The translations under genes were made by a program, and so were the position numbers. Shown here piece by piece: positions 53,225 through 61,745 of a stretch of 64,000 bases of DNA (position 1 is the first letter of the stretch; each line of letters starts with the position of its first letter). Origin of the DNA: an uncultured Selenomonadales bacterium (lineage in GTDB: Bacteria; Bacillota; Negativicutes; DSM-1736; Dendrosporobacteraceae); contig CAMJML010000009.1 of assembly GCA_946407015.1 (NCBI GenBank), positions 59,729 through 123,728 on the forward strand, in the 5' to 3' direction. The notes beneath the pieces are model-generated. The model did not search any database. It was not told the origin of the DNA and saw only the letters and a list, made by a program, of their open reading frames with translations.

Positions 53225-53640
53225 ATAGAATCTCCTCTGCAACATGAATATATTATAGCGTAATGCACAAGCATTGCCAACCATCAAACACGAAACTTGC
53301 ATTTGTTCTTCTCCCAGATACAATGGGCAACATAGAATAAGACTTGGGATGACCCAAGCCTTGGCAACTACCGGTGAATTCTGAACCTGCTGCCGGCGTT
53401 CGCCATACTAAGGAGCTCTTAAGGCTCCAAAACGCACACCCGGTCAAAGGTTGGGGGGAACGCATACTCACCGCATTGGCTGTAATCCGGTTTTCCTCTT
53501 GAACAAAAACCGTAGCGCCGCTATCCGTGCGTTCCGGACAAACGGCGCCTGCTGAGGAAAACTGTTCCATACAGTTTCCGGTAGTATTTTATGCGAAAAT
53601 CTTGGTAAAAATTCAGTTCAAATACCCAAAATCGAGAAAA
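53225..53640. other. Long GC-rich non-coding region with several hairpins
   Basis: A 416-bp gap between the chemoreceptor-like gene and the DUF1934-argS genes. A terminator hairpin lies at 53511-53556 (GCGCCG arms, then TACGGTTTTT leftward). The rest is rich in short palindromes (for example CTTGGGATGACCCAAG at 53343-53358). An in-frame 105-codon stretch crosses it but has no ribosome-binding site or family resemblance. A structured leader or intergenic repeat is more likely than a gene. Confidence 0.45.
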
Positions 53641-54510
53641 TTAGCCTTTTTTATTAAAAATTGTCACCAATTCGGTTGTTGAAGTTTGTACAGATTCAAC
53701 CATACCGATGATATCCTGCATGGCTCTGGCCTGTTCATTGGTAATTTCAGCCGACTGGTTAATGCCGTCAATAACTTTTTGAATTGCAGCCTGGATTTCC
53801 TGAAGAATAACATTAATCTTTTCAGTGGCATCTGCACTGTTTTGCGCCAATTTTTGCATTTCCTGGGCTACAACGGCAAAACCGCGGCCATGAATTCCCG
53901 CCCTGGCCGCCTCGATGGAAGCATTTAAGCTCAAAAGCTTAGTCTGAGTGGCAATTCCACGGCTCATATCCAAAATTTTTCCGGTATCTTTTACCTTTTG
54001 CGCCGAAGCGTTTGATACCCGGACGACATTATCGGTCGTAGCTGCGAGTTCTTCGGACGATGCCGAAATTTCCTGTACTGCAGCGGCAGCCTGTTGAACA
54101 TTTTCAGAAACTTGATCCACTACTTTGGCAACAGCCTGCTTTTGCAGGTCTTCTTTCACCCGGTAACCCACAATGGTTGCCGCTACCTGCGTCAGTGGCT
54201 TAACCACCTCAACAGGACCGGTGATGCCAAAAGTACCTATGCGGATCTGATCAATCACAATCACGCAACTATAGCCTTCACGGACATTGGAGTTTTGTGC
54301 TGCCTCTTGAGCCGATACAGCATATTCATCCATAAGCCCTTGCATAATTTTTTGCGCCCCGCTGTGAACCGTCCCCACACGGCTCCCGCCAACGGTATCA
54401 GCAACAACCGTTCCGGTCTCATTACAGATAATCATGTTATAACCGGTTTTTCCTGCAACAAACTGTACAATTTCTGCTGCTAATTCTGAACCAATTTTAT
54501 AGTCCGCCAT
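53641..54510 (-). CDS. Soluble chemoreceptor-like protein with diacid-recognition domain
   Basis: A 289-residue protein without transmembrane helices. Residues about 1-120 match the putative sugar-diacid recognition domain of CdaR-type regulators (LAAEIVQFVAGKTGYNMIIC, GTVHSGAQKIMQGL). Residues about 125-289 are a chemoreceptor signalling domain with the hairpin-tip stretch SLNASIEAARAGIHGRGFAV. It may report intracellular organic acids to CheA or act in another kinase pathway. It is flanked on both sides by near-identical terminators. Confidence 0.8.
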   Translation of the reverse strand: MADYKIGSELAAEIVQFVAGKTGYNMIICNETGTVVADTVGGSRVGTVHSGAQKIMQGLMDEYAVSAQEAAQNSNVREGYSCVIVIDQIRIGTFGITGPVEVVKPLTQVAATIVGYRVKEDLQKQAVAKVVDQVSENVQQAAAAVQEISASSEELAATTDNVVRVSNASAQKVKDTGKILDMSRGIATQTKLLSLNASIEAARAGIHGRGFAVVAQEMQKLAQNSADATEKINVILQEIQAAIQKVIDGINQSAEITNEQARAMQDIIGMVESVQTSTTELVTIFNKKG

Positions 54511-54595
54511 TACCGCACCCTCACTTTAATTTCCTTTTCTTCCCCTTCACTGGTTGATTCGACAGCAGCTAGCAAAGTCCTGCAAAAAATTAGGA

Positions 54596-54640
54596 AAAAC
54601 CGTAGCGCCGGACACTCCTCAGAGCATCCGGCGCCTGTTA
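54596..54640 (-). terminator. Terminator downstream of the nuclease-like gene
   Basis: Leftward reading gives GCGCCGGA, a 14-nt loop, TCCGGCGC and TACGGTTTTT. The 3' arm CGGCGCTACGGTTTTT recurs exactly in the terminator near 53505-53556. Confidence 0.75.
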
Positions 54641-54723
54641 GGATGAGGTGTCTTTCAACTGCCTCTCCATGAATATTCTATGCAAAATCGGCTTAAAAAT
54701 TGCCTGTCTGCATCGGTCCTGTT

Positions 54724-55227
54724 CTAATAGCCAATAATCAGCAAGCTGTCGATGTAGCTGAAAATCCGTTCAATTTTACACAGGCGTTTGATGGCATTGT
54801 TATAAAACTCACTGCTGTTTTGCTGTCCTTGGCGGACAATGGGAACTAAGAGCACACCATGACGGATGACCGAAGACTCGGCAAACTTGCAAATGTTTTT
54901 CCAGATATTATTAATTTCTCCTTTTTCGACCTCAACGGCAATTTGCAGCTCGGGGTGAAAAAAATCCACTTCAAAATTCAGCCCCCGCCGAAAAAGGTTT
55001 TCATATTGCCGATTGGTAACCGAATGCATGAAACCGAGTGCCTGCATGTCGTTGACAATGACTTTTTCGGCTTCAATACTTTTACGAAAAGGTGTATTGC
55101 GAATTTCTGTCAGTGGATTGCTGTTATTAATGACGACCTGACAGAGATTTTGTTCACTCGGATTGATTTCTACCTTATAAAGATATTGGCGTGGGGGATA
55201 CTCGATCATCGGTGCGGTCTGCAGCAT
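54724..55227 (-). CDS. Restriction-endonuclease-like conserved protein
   Basis: A 167-residue protein; ATG at 55225-55227 after GGAGG. The C-terminal half has FEVDFFHPELQIAVEVEKGE followed by NNIWKNICKFAESSVIRH and VLLVPIVRQ. The D...E-x-K series and the following helix fit the PD-(D/E)XK fold as in BglII-like nucleases. No methylase is next to it, so it is unlikely to be part of a classical restriction system. Function is unknown. Confidence 0.5.
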   Translation of the reverse strand: MLQTAPMIEYPPRQYLYKVEINPSEQNLCQVVINNSNPLTEIRNTPFRKSIEAEKVIVNDMQALGFMHSVTNRQYENLFRRGLNFEVDFFHPELQIAVEVEKGEINNIWKNICKFAESSVIRHGVLLVPIVRQGQQNSSEFYNNAIKRLCKIERIFSYIDSLLIIGY

Positions 55228-55250
55228 AAGGGCCTCCTTCCAGGCAACTA

Positions 55251-55278
55251 ACAAAGCATTCATCACTGAATGCTTTGT
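55251..55278 (-). terminator. Hairpin after the SpoIID-type gene
   Basis: ACAAAGCATTCA and TGAATGCTTTGT form a 12-bp perfect stem with a 4-nt loop, with a weak T-run leftward. It lies between the SpoIID-type stop and the next ribosome-binding site. Confidence 0.65.
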
Positions 55279-55295
55279 CTTTGAAACATGTTGGA

Positions 55296-56327
55296 TTATT
55301 GATACAGCTGTTTGATTTCAGCGCCTACATAATAGTGATTCAAAATATATTGAGCGTTTTGCCCTTGTTTGGCATACGTATATGCCCCCCACTGGCAAAG
55401 TCCGACGCCATTTCCCCAGCCCAGGCCTTTAAAGGTGAAATCCTTCCCGTCATAGGTCATGTCGGTAATCAGGGTGGACTTGAGACGGTCAAATCCAACC
55501 GCTTTACGGAACTCGGCTCCATACACCTTCTTATTGCCTGCCCCGATAAATAAGATCCGGCCGGATGGTCCTTTTTCCAGAATCTTAATATCACCGGGAT
55601 TGCCACTATAACCAACTGCTTGAGCCACTTGTGAACCGGGAATTTTCACCGTCCAGGTTTTGATGTTTTCTGGGGCATATTCAAAGCAGTTATCGGTAAC
55701 AGGCTGAAAGTAAGGAGCGGGTTGCGGAATCTCACGGGGAAAACTTTCGTCTTTGGTAGCGGCAATCTGACCGTTGCAGGAACTGTAAATAGAATTGACC
55801 AGGCTTCCGGCATACAAGAGAATTTGACCCCGTGTCCGGCGCACGGCTTCCCGGACATTGTCATTGACTTTTTCCGGTGCAAAGGCCTGCAATTCTTCTT
55901 TTGAAGTACTGACATCCGCATTATGCAGCCGTCTGATAGTGCCGGCTTCTATGGCATTAATGGTCAGGGTCCGTGAAGCGACTGCCTGCGCAGCCAAAGC
56001 CTCAATGGGCCATTCGGGCTGCATCTCCTGAGCGATAACCCCTTCAATATATTTTTCTAACGGCATGCTTTCAATAGTCCCTCGATCGGCCCGCCATACT
56101 TTGACTACCGGCTCTGTTTTGTACTTGCTGGTATCAAATTGCGGTACCCCCGGTATCGGTTCAACCGGCTTAGCCGGAGCAGGCGATGGTGCCTGTTCGA
56201 CAGGCGGCACCGGAACTTCCGGGGTTGGTTTAGGGGCGGGAGGACGCAGTAGTGCATAAGCTCCCATAATGAGTACTACGACGATGAGTGCGATAACGGC
56301 TACAGTGCTGTTCTTGTTCTTTAGCAT
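55296..56327 (-). CDS. SpoIID/LytB-domain protein
   Basis: A 343-residue protein with an N-terminal membrane anchor (VAVIALIVVVLIMGAYALL), a Pro-rich linker, and the SpoIID domain (MPLEKYIEGVIAQEMQPEWP, EALAAQAVASRTL, GLGWGNGVGLCQWGAY). SpoIID cleaves glycan strands lacking stem peptides during engulfment. The family also includes LytB-type enhancers and non-sporulation members, and this copy is not next to other spore genes, so its timing is uncertain. Confidence 0.88.
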   Translation of the reverse strand: MLKNKNSTVAVIALIVVVLIMGAYALLRPPAPKPTPEVPVPPVEQAPSPAPAKPVEPIPGVPQFDTSKYKTEPVVKVWRADRGTIESMPLEKYIEGVIAQEMQPEWPIEALAAQAVASRTLTINAIEAGTIRRLHNADVSTSKEELQAFAPEKVNDNVREAVRRTRGQILLYAGSLVNSIYSSCNGQIAATKDESFPREIPQPAPYFQPVTDNCFEYAPENIKTWTVKIPGSQVAQAVGYSGNPGDIKILEKGPSGRILFIGAGNKKVYGAEFRKAVGFDRLKSTLITDMTYDGKDFTFKGLGWGNGVGLCQWGAYTYAKQGQNAQYILNHYYVGAEIKQLYQ

Positions 56328-56379
56328 ACTCCCACCTCAGTAGATATTATGTTGAGTACACAATCGTTTTATTCAAGTT

Positions 56380-57204
56380 TTATTTTTCCAGCGACCACAA
56401 ATCAACGGTCAGTCTTTTATCTGTCTCAAAGGCCCGGATAACCAGTACATGTCGGCTTGTGTTGACAAACCGCAAATCTTTATCGGTATAGACGGTGGCA
56501 TCCTGCCCCGGCAGTACATAATTGACAGGCTGCGAATGAGGATGGCGTTCGATAATATTCAAGCCGGCAGCCAACACCGCATTATACAGCGTGGTCGATA
56601 CCTGGCACATGCCGCCCCCTGCTTCCAGCTCATGTTTTCCCCCATCGGCAAAAATCCCCGCTTCTTTAAATCCGCGTGCTGCCGTCGGTTCGCCGGTAGC
56701 ACGGTTAAAAGAAAACTCCTGTCCGCTTTCTAAGACGGTGTTGTTGATCAAATCAGCAGTCAGCCTGATATTATGCAGGCGGTTGGGGTCCTGGTCTACA
56801 ATACGGGTTGTATAGGCCCCTATCCGGGTAGCCCGGCGTAACTCATCAGTCGAAATAACCGGCACAAGCTCCAGATAGACCGGCTGAAGACTGGCACCGG
56901 CCGGAGCCGTCAGCGCTTTGTCCGCTGTGGCGTCAACATCGAGCATTCGACCGGTCTGTCCGGGCGTAAATTGACCATAACTGTCAAAACCGGCATTGAT
57001 GGCCGGCTGATATTGCCCGGCTCCCAACTGATGCAAAAGCACGCTGAGTTCGTCCCGCGATAAGTCGCCAACAGCCACCCCGGCTACCTGGACTCCGGGA
57101 GCAGTCTGGCCGGTCTGCGGCTTACGGGCAGCCGGGTTTGGCATACAGCCGCTCAAAATAACCAAGCCAAACAAGAAGATAATCAGCACACGATTTACTT
57201 TCAT
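56380..57204 (-). CDS. VanW-family lipoprotein
   Basis: A 274-residue lipoprotein (lipobox ILSGC, Cys near residue 20). The C-terminal half is a VanW domain: NRLHNIRLTADLINNTVL, GQEFSFNRATGEP, GGGMCQVSTTLYNAVLAAGL, ERHPHSQPVNYV. VanW proteins occur in glycopeptide-resistance operons and widely in spore formers, with no agreed function. Its neighbours (SpoIID-type, Mur ligase) suggest cell-wall work. Confidence 0.9.
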   Translation of the reverse strand: MKVNRVLIIFLFGLVILSGCMPNPAARKPQTGQTAPGVQVAGVAVGDLSRDELSVLLHQLGAGQYQPAINAGFDSYGQFTPGQTGRMLDVDATADKALTAPAGASLQPVYLELVPVISTDELRRATRIGAYTTRIVDQDPNRLHNIRLTADLINNTVLESGQEFSFNRATGEPTAARGFKEAGIFADGGKHELEAGGGMCQVSTTLYNAVLAAGLNIIERHPHSQPVNYVLPGQDATVYTDKDLRFVNTSRHVLVIRAFETDKRLTVDLWSLEK

Positions 57205-57306
57205 AGGCAGAAAATTCCTTCCTATAAATTAGTGCAGTCAGGCACCTTAGCGCAGCGGCTTTCATATCCTGTCATTGCGACTGCTAGCAAATAGGGATGT
57301 GAAATC

Positions 57307-58776
57307 ATGTGTATACCGGCTCAGTTAATCGCTCAGGCTTCCGGCATTACTTGCGATTCCCGCGAAGTAAAACCAGGAAGTATTTTTGTGGCCATTCACG
57401 GCAGAACCGCCGATGGGAATACCTACATCCATGATGCCGTTGCCCAGGGCGCATTGGCCGTAGTAACCGATCAGCCACCACCTCTGGCTATTCCTATCCC
57501 GGTCTATCTGGTACCGAATGCCCGTCAAGCCTTAGCGCAATTAGCGGCCGAGTATTTCGGTCATCCGTCCCGGGAGCTTAAGCTGATCGGAGTGACCGGC
57601 ACCAACGGCAAAACCACGGTGACCTATATGCTTGAACATATCTTTCGCTCCTGTGGACTGAATACCGGGCTGATTGGCACTGTGCAAGTCCATTTAGGAA
57701 AAGCTTCCTATCCCAGCACACTGACGACGCCTGATGCTGCTACGCTGCAGCGTTATTTGCGGCAAATGCGGCAAAACGCGGTGACCCATGCTGCCATCGA
57801 GGTTTCCGCCCAGGGCATTGAAATGCATCGGGCCGATCAGCTCACTTTTACCTGCGGGATCTTAACAAATATTAGTCCGGATCATTTGGATTTTCATGGA
57901 GATTATCCTGCTTATGTTGCGGCCAAAAGCAAATTCTTACAGTTGCTGTCACCGGCAACACCCCTTATCGTGAACCAGGATGACCCGGTTTGCCGGGAAC
58001 TGGCCGCCGCTTATACCGGACCTGTCATCGATACCAGCCTGCTGCACAATCAGGCCGCCGTATCGGCTGCCATTACCGCACTTGGCGCCTATGGCAGTCA
58101 GGGAATATTGACCTTCCAGGCTGATTGTTGTGACGGCGGCTGTGGCCAATTGCCTTTCCGGCTTTTGGTGCCTGGCCGGCATAATGTGGCCAATGCCCTG
58201 GCTGCCATTGCCGCAGCCACGCTGTCCGGAATTCCCCTTACAGCCAGTATTGCGGCTTTGACAACCTATAAAGGTGTGGAGCGGCGTATGAATCTGTTTC
58301 ACTTGGAAGGACGTACCGTGATCGATGATACGGCCCTAAATCCGGGAAGCATTGACGCAGTTTTCGCTACCCTGCAACACCTGCGCTATCGGCGTCTGGT
58401 CGTAGTCAATGCCATTCGCGGCCGCCGCGGGCCAGCCATCAATGCGGCAAACGCGACCACTCTGGCCGGTTGGCAGCATCAGCTTGCCTTTCAGTTCATT
58501 GTAACGGCCGCTACCGACTGTGTTGGCAGCAGTGACCAGGTTACGGACCAAGAGCAAGCAGCCTTTTCCGAGGCACTCGCTACTGAGCAAGCCGGTTATG
58601 TTTTTACCGAAACCTTAAACGACGCCCTCCAACTCGCCTACGATGACACCATGCCCGGCGACCTGCTGGTACTCTTGGGAGCTCAGGGTATGGACCAAGG
58701 ACGCCGGATCTTGATGCAAACGATTGCCAAGGCTTGGAATGAGCCCAATTTACAATTCTTCCGCCCCATTTTATAA
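57307..58776 (+). CDS. MurE-like Mur ligase of unknown substrate
   Basis: A 489-residue ligase with the MurE fold: N-terminal ITCDSREVKPGSIFVAIHGR, ATP site GVTGTNGKTTVTYML, carbamylated Lys region AAKSKFL, and the C-terminal domain start GVERRMNLFHLEGRTVIDDT. The DNPR motif that selects diaminopimelate or lysine in MurE is not present; the region reads VVNAIRGRRGPAINAANA. It is therefore a paralogue joining something else to a peptide or acid. It is the only + strand gene of this area. Confidence 0.8.
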   Translation: MCIPAQLIAQASGITCDSREVKPGSIFVAIHGRTADGNTYIHDAVAQGALAVVTDQPPPLAIPIPVYLVPNARQALAQLAAEYFGHPSRELKLIGVTGTNGKTTVTYMLEHIFRSCGLNTGLIGTVQVHLGKASYPSTLTTPDAATLQRYLRQMRQNAVTHAAIEVSAQGIEMHRADQLTFTCGILTNISPDHLDFHGDYPAYVAAKSKFLQLLSPATPLIVNQDDPVCRELAAAYTGPVIDTSLLHNQAAVSAAITALGAYGSQGILTFQADCCDGGCGQLPFRLLVPGRHNVANALAAIAAATLSGIPLTASIAALTTYKGVERRMNLFHLEGRTVIDDTALNPGSIDAVFATLQHLRYRRLVVVNAIRGRRGPAINAANATTLAGWQHQLAFQFIVTAATDCVGSSDQVTDQEQAAFSEALATEQAGYVFTETLNDALQLAYDDTMPGDLLVLLGAQGMDQGRRILMQTIAKAWNEPNLQFFRPIL

Positions 58777-58935
58777 CCGGTCCGCTTGGCGAGTTGAACT
58801 GGTTTGCGCCTGTGGAGCAAAGAACTGCTGTTCCAGTGCCGGTTTTTGGAGTTGGGTCAGCGTAAGCGGCTGAGCCGCCTGCTGTTTTTTTACAGCTTGT
58901 TCGTTCGGATGAATGGATTCTCTATCGGGTGACAT
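58771..58935 (-). CDS. Small Gln-rich protein
   Basis: A 54-residue frame with GGAGGTGAA 4-8 bp before its ATG at 58933-58935. It is hydrophilic and Gln-rich (EQAVKKQQAAQPLTLTQLQK, LEQQFFAPQAQ). It overlaps the end of the MurE-like gene tail to tail by 6 bp. The strong ribosome-binding site supports expression; function is unknown. Confidence 0.5.
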   Translation of the reverse strand: MSPDRESIHPNEQAVKKQQAAQPLTLTQLQKPALEQQFFAPQAQTSSTRQADRL

Positions 58936-58972
58936 TCATTTCACCTCCATAGCTTTAGTATGTCCGAAATAA

Positions 58973-59009
58973 AAAAGGCTCATCAACCCTTTAAGTTGAT
59001 GAGCCTTTT
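58973..59009 (-). terminator. Terminator of the LarA-family gene
   Basis: AAAAGGCTCATCAAC and GTTGATGAGCCTTTT form a 15-bp perfect stem with a 7-nt loop, 15 bp past the stop codon. Confidence 0.88.
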
Positions 59010-59023
59010 GTTGCTTGTTGCTG

Positions 59024-60298
59024 TTAGCTGACAATAACCGAAACACCGTCCGGTACAACGGTATACGTGGCATCAGACCCGGCAATTTCTTCCGCCATAG
59101 CCATAGCCTCTTCGAGTGTTTTGGCAACTTTCATCTGCATATCGGTGATCAGCTTCGGATCGCATTGATCGGAAACCATAATGACCGTATGTTTTAAGAG
59201 CACACGAGCCAGGATTTGTGCTTCCCATTGATCGGCAATGGTATGCTCCGGTTCAATGGACATAATTTTATCCATGACTTCTTTGGCGTCTTTGGCTTCG
59301 GTAAACCAACGGTAGAAGGCTTCACCGCCATGGCCGTCATTGCAAGCAGCGCAGATAATGATGACGCCGCCCGGCTTGCAGCTAGCCTCAGCCGCGGTCA
59401 TGCCTTTAACGGCCTGATAGATATTTTGATCCAGCGGGTAACCGCCGTTAGAGGTAATGACAATATCAGCCGGCTTGGCTTCTACTGCAGCCAGATCACC
59501 GGCAAATTGGGTTCCGGCAATATGAGCCTGTTCAAGATCGCCGGCAAAAGCTTTAATGATTTTCTTATCGGCATCAATGACCACATTGACAATAAACGCA
59601 AGTTTGGCTGTTTTCGCAGCGTGCAGCATATCAATATGAATTGGATTGCCTTCCAGTTGACCGGTGCGGGCATTTTCATGCGCAATAAAGCGGGAATTAT
59701 GGTTCGCCAGAACCGTTACCTTGCTCACGACACCGGGCAGTACACTTTTGCGGCCGCCTGAGAAACCGGCAAAGAAGTGTGGTTCAATAAAACCTTCGGA
59801 AATCAGCAAGTCGGCTTCAACGGCGACTTTATTGATGACAATGTCGCCACCTGAAGGCAATTTGCCGATATTGACCATAATATCCGGATCGAATGCATTA
59901 TGAATCACAATCTTCTCATTGGCAACAATCTCTTCGCCAAATTTGTGGATAAGTTCTTCTTTGGTTGTTAACCGGTGAAAGCCGGTAGCAATTAAGAAGG
60001 TGATATCGGCCTGAGGATTCCCCTCGCGAATTTCCGCCAGCATAACCGGTGCCATGATTTTGCTGGGCACAGGCCGGGTATGATCACTGGCAATAATAAC
60101 AATTTTATTTTTCCCTTTTACTAGATCACGCAGCCGTGGTGATCCAATTGGGTTTTCCAACGCTTGGCGAACTAATTCGCTTTCTCCAGCCTCCGGATGG
60201 TAATGATGCGCCTTGGATTCAAGAACGCCTTGCAGTTTATGGTCCGGCACATTTGCATTCAAATAGCCTTTGCCATAAGGAATTTTAACGGATGCCAT
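59024..60298 (-). CDS. larA: LarA-family racemase (lactate racemase-like)
   Basis: A 424-residue protein of the nickel-pincer LarA family. Conserved parts: IVIIASDHTRPVP, FLIATGFHRLTTKEEL, the cofactor-binding Lys in GFSGGRKSVLPG and the following LANHNSRF. LarA isomerises 2-hydroxyacids such as D- and L-lactate. No larB, larC or larE cofactor genes are in the window, so the cofactor must come from elsewhere. Members have varied substrates, so lactate is not certain. Confidence 0.88.
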   Translation of the reverse strand: MASVKIPYGKGYLNANVPDHKLQGVLESKAHHYHPEAGESELVRQALENPIGSPRLRDLVKGKNKIVIIASDHTRPVPSKIMAPVMLAEIREGNPQADITFLIATGFHRLTTKEELIHKFGEEIVANEKIVIHNAFDPDIMVNIGKLPSGGDIVINKVAVEADLLISEGFIEPHFFAGFSGGRKSVLPGVVSKVTVLANHNSRFIAHENARTGQLEGNPIHIDMLHAAKTAKLAFIVNVVIDADKKIIKAFAGDLEQAHIAGTQFAGDLAAVEAKPADIVITSNGGYPLDQNIYQAVKGMTAAEASCKPGGVIIICAACNDGHGGEAFYRWFTEAKDAKEVMDKIMSIEPEHTIADQWEAQILARVLLKHTVIMVSDQCDPKLITDMQMKVAKTLEEAMAMAEEIAGSDATYTVVPDGVSVIVS

Positions 60299-60594
60299 TC
60301 ATCTTCACTCCTTTTTCAGGTTAAAACCTGATACTGATGTCGGTAAAATCCTTACACCTCTTATTAAAGTACTTTGCTAATGACTGGCAAAATCCTTTTT
60401 TTGTGAGTAAGTTAAAAAATTCATTTACTGCGGACTGCTTTATTATGTCTGAAAAAGCTGGAGTTTACTCCGCTTTGCTGATCAAAAATTAAATTTCCTA
60501 AAAAGTTATTTCCATAAATGAAGGGACTCCTCTGCTCTTTACTCACCGCTTACAGAAGCGGAGTATGAAAGCGGGTCAGCATCGGATAAAAAAC
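60299..60594. other. AT-rich leader/intergenic region
   Basis: No gene is seen between the LarA-family gene and the terminator at 60595. It is AT-rich and must hold the larA promoter; I see no riboswitch-like structure. Confidence 0.5.
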
Positions 60595-60625
60595 TACGGT
60601 TTGCAGCCTGATGACCGCAAACCGT
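60595..60625 (-). terminator. Terminator of the DUF2156 gene
   Basis: ACGGTTTGC and GCAAACCGT form a 9-bp stem with a 12-nt loop; leftward it is followed by AGTTTTTT. Confidence 0.8.
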
Positions 60626-60645
60626 GTTCTTACGTTCTTATAAGA

Positions 60646-61542
60646 TTATTTCCGATGCGAAGTGATAACAAATTTCTCCACCATTTTGACCGGGTGATAG
60701 CTTTGTTTGGCTTTGCGCAGCCCGGGAATGCCCATGTCTTCCTCACGGTTGATATATTCCATATGGCTCCAGCTGTTTTGACAGAATTCCTGGTTAATCA
60801 CAGCGTAAATTCCCTTAATATCCGGATTGCCTTTTTCCACATGAATGACAGCCGTATCGGTATTGAGCGGTTCACCAAAACTGAAGGCTTCCACCTTGTC
60901 GCCGATGGTAATGACTCCGCCTTCGAGTCCGAGTACCGAAAAATTGTTTAAGACTTCAATAATGGCATCTTTCTCGGCTAATAGCAGCGGATCTTTATAA
61001 CAGCCTCGCTTCTTACACCATTCAATGGTGTTTTCCACACATTGTCCAATTAAGTCCGTGGTGAGCGGCAGATACTGATAGTCACTATAATTTTTTCGGA
61101 AGCTGTTGACGTGATTTTTCTTGGAGTGATAACTGCGGCCTTTAAGCTCGATTAAATCTTCGGCCCGGTAAACATAGTCAAAGTTATCCCGGTCACTGAC
61201 AATCTCAAACTGGCCGGGCAGCTGCTCCTGAATCAGGTTGACCACCGGGGCTTCAACCCCTTGCATGACAAACGGCAAGCCTAAACCGGTAAAATAGCGC
61301 TGCCAGGTTTCCAGAGCCGATACCAGGCGCTGGTGTGGACCAAATGGCTGCAGGGCAAATTTATGGTTTCCCCAGGAAGCCCGAATATATAAAAAATCTT
61401 CTTCTACTGCCCATTCAATTTGATAGGCATTGCGCCACATGAACAGATTGGTGAAATTGAAATGAGCATTCTCATAGTATTGCTGCTTAAAAAATTCGTC
61501 AAAAACGGGCTTATCCTGTAATTGAACCTGACGGAAATTAAT
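60646..61542 (-). CDS. DUF2156 protein with apparent ATT start codon
   Basis: A 298-residue protein of the DUF2156 family, related to the GNAT-like domain of lysyl-phosphatidylglycerol synthases (KGRSYHSKKNHVNSFRKNY, IKGIYAVINQEF). The first ATG is at 61438-61440, but the frame is open upstream, and 36 more residues (NFRQVQLQDKPVFDEFFKQQ, then YYENAHFNFTNLF) match the usual N-terminus of the family. No ATG, GTG or TTG is available there. An ATT at 61540-61542 sits 6 bp after GGGAGGG, so it is the likely start. The terminator is at 60595. Confidence 0.85.
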   Translation of the reverse strand: MNFRQVQLQDKPVFDEFFKQQYYENAHFNFTNLFMWRNAYQIEWAVEEDFLYIRASWGNHKFALQPFGPHQRLVSALETWQRYFTGLGLPFVMQGVEAPVVNLIQEQLPGQFEIVSDRDNFDYVYRAEDLIELKGRSYHSKKNHVNSFRKNYSDYQYLPLTTDLIGQCVENTIEWCKKRGCYKDPLLLAEKDAIIEVLNNFSVLGLEGGVITIGDKVEAFSFGEPLNTDTAVIHVEKGNPDIKGIYAVINQEFCQNSWSHMEYINREEDMGIPGLRKAKQSYHPVKMVEKFVITSHRK

Positions 61543-61745
61543 AATAATCCCTCCCGTTGAAGCTAATCCAAAAACTCAATCTAAATTATACCAGTTAATT
61601 CAGCGACTCACAAACAAAACACAAAAGATGCACAATTGAGTAATTTATTAATTTTCAGTTAATGGCAGGATTTTACTATTGGTGTGCAGTAATTATGTTG
61701 TGCAATTACTTTGTTATATTATACGTCGATTTTATGTTTGTTGCT

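Noticed and set aside
53253..53570. A 105-codon open frame on the - strand
   Set aside because: It crosses a terminator hairpin, lacks a ribosome-binding site and reads as non-protein-like sequence.
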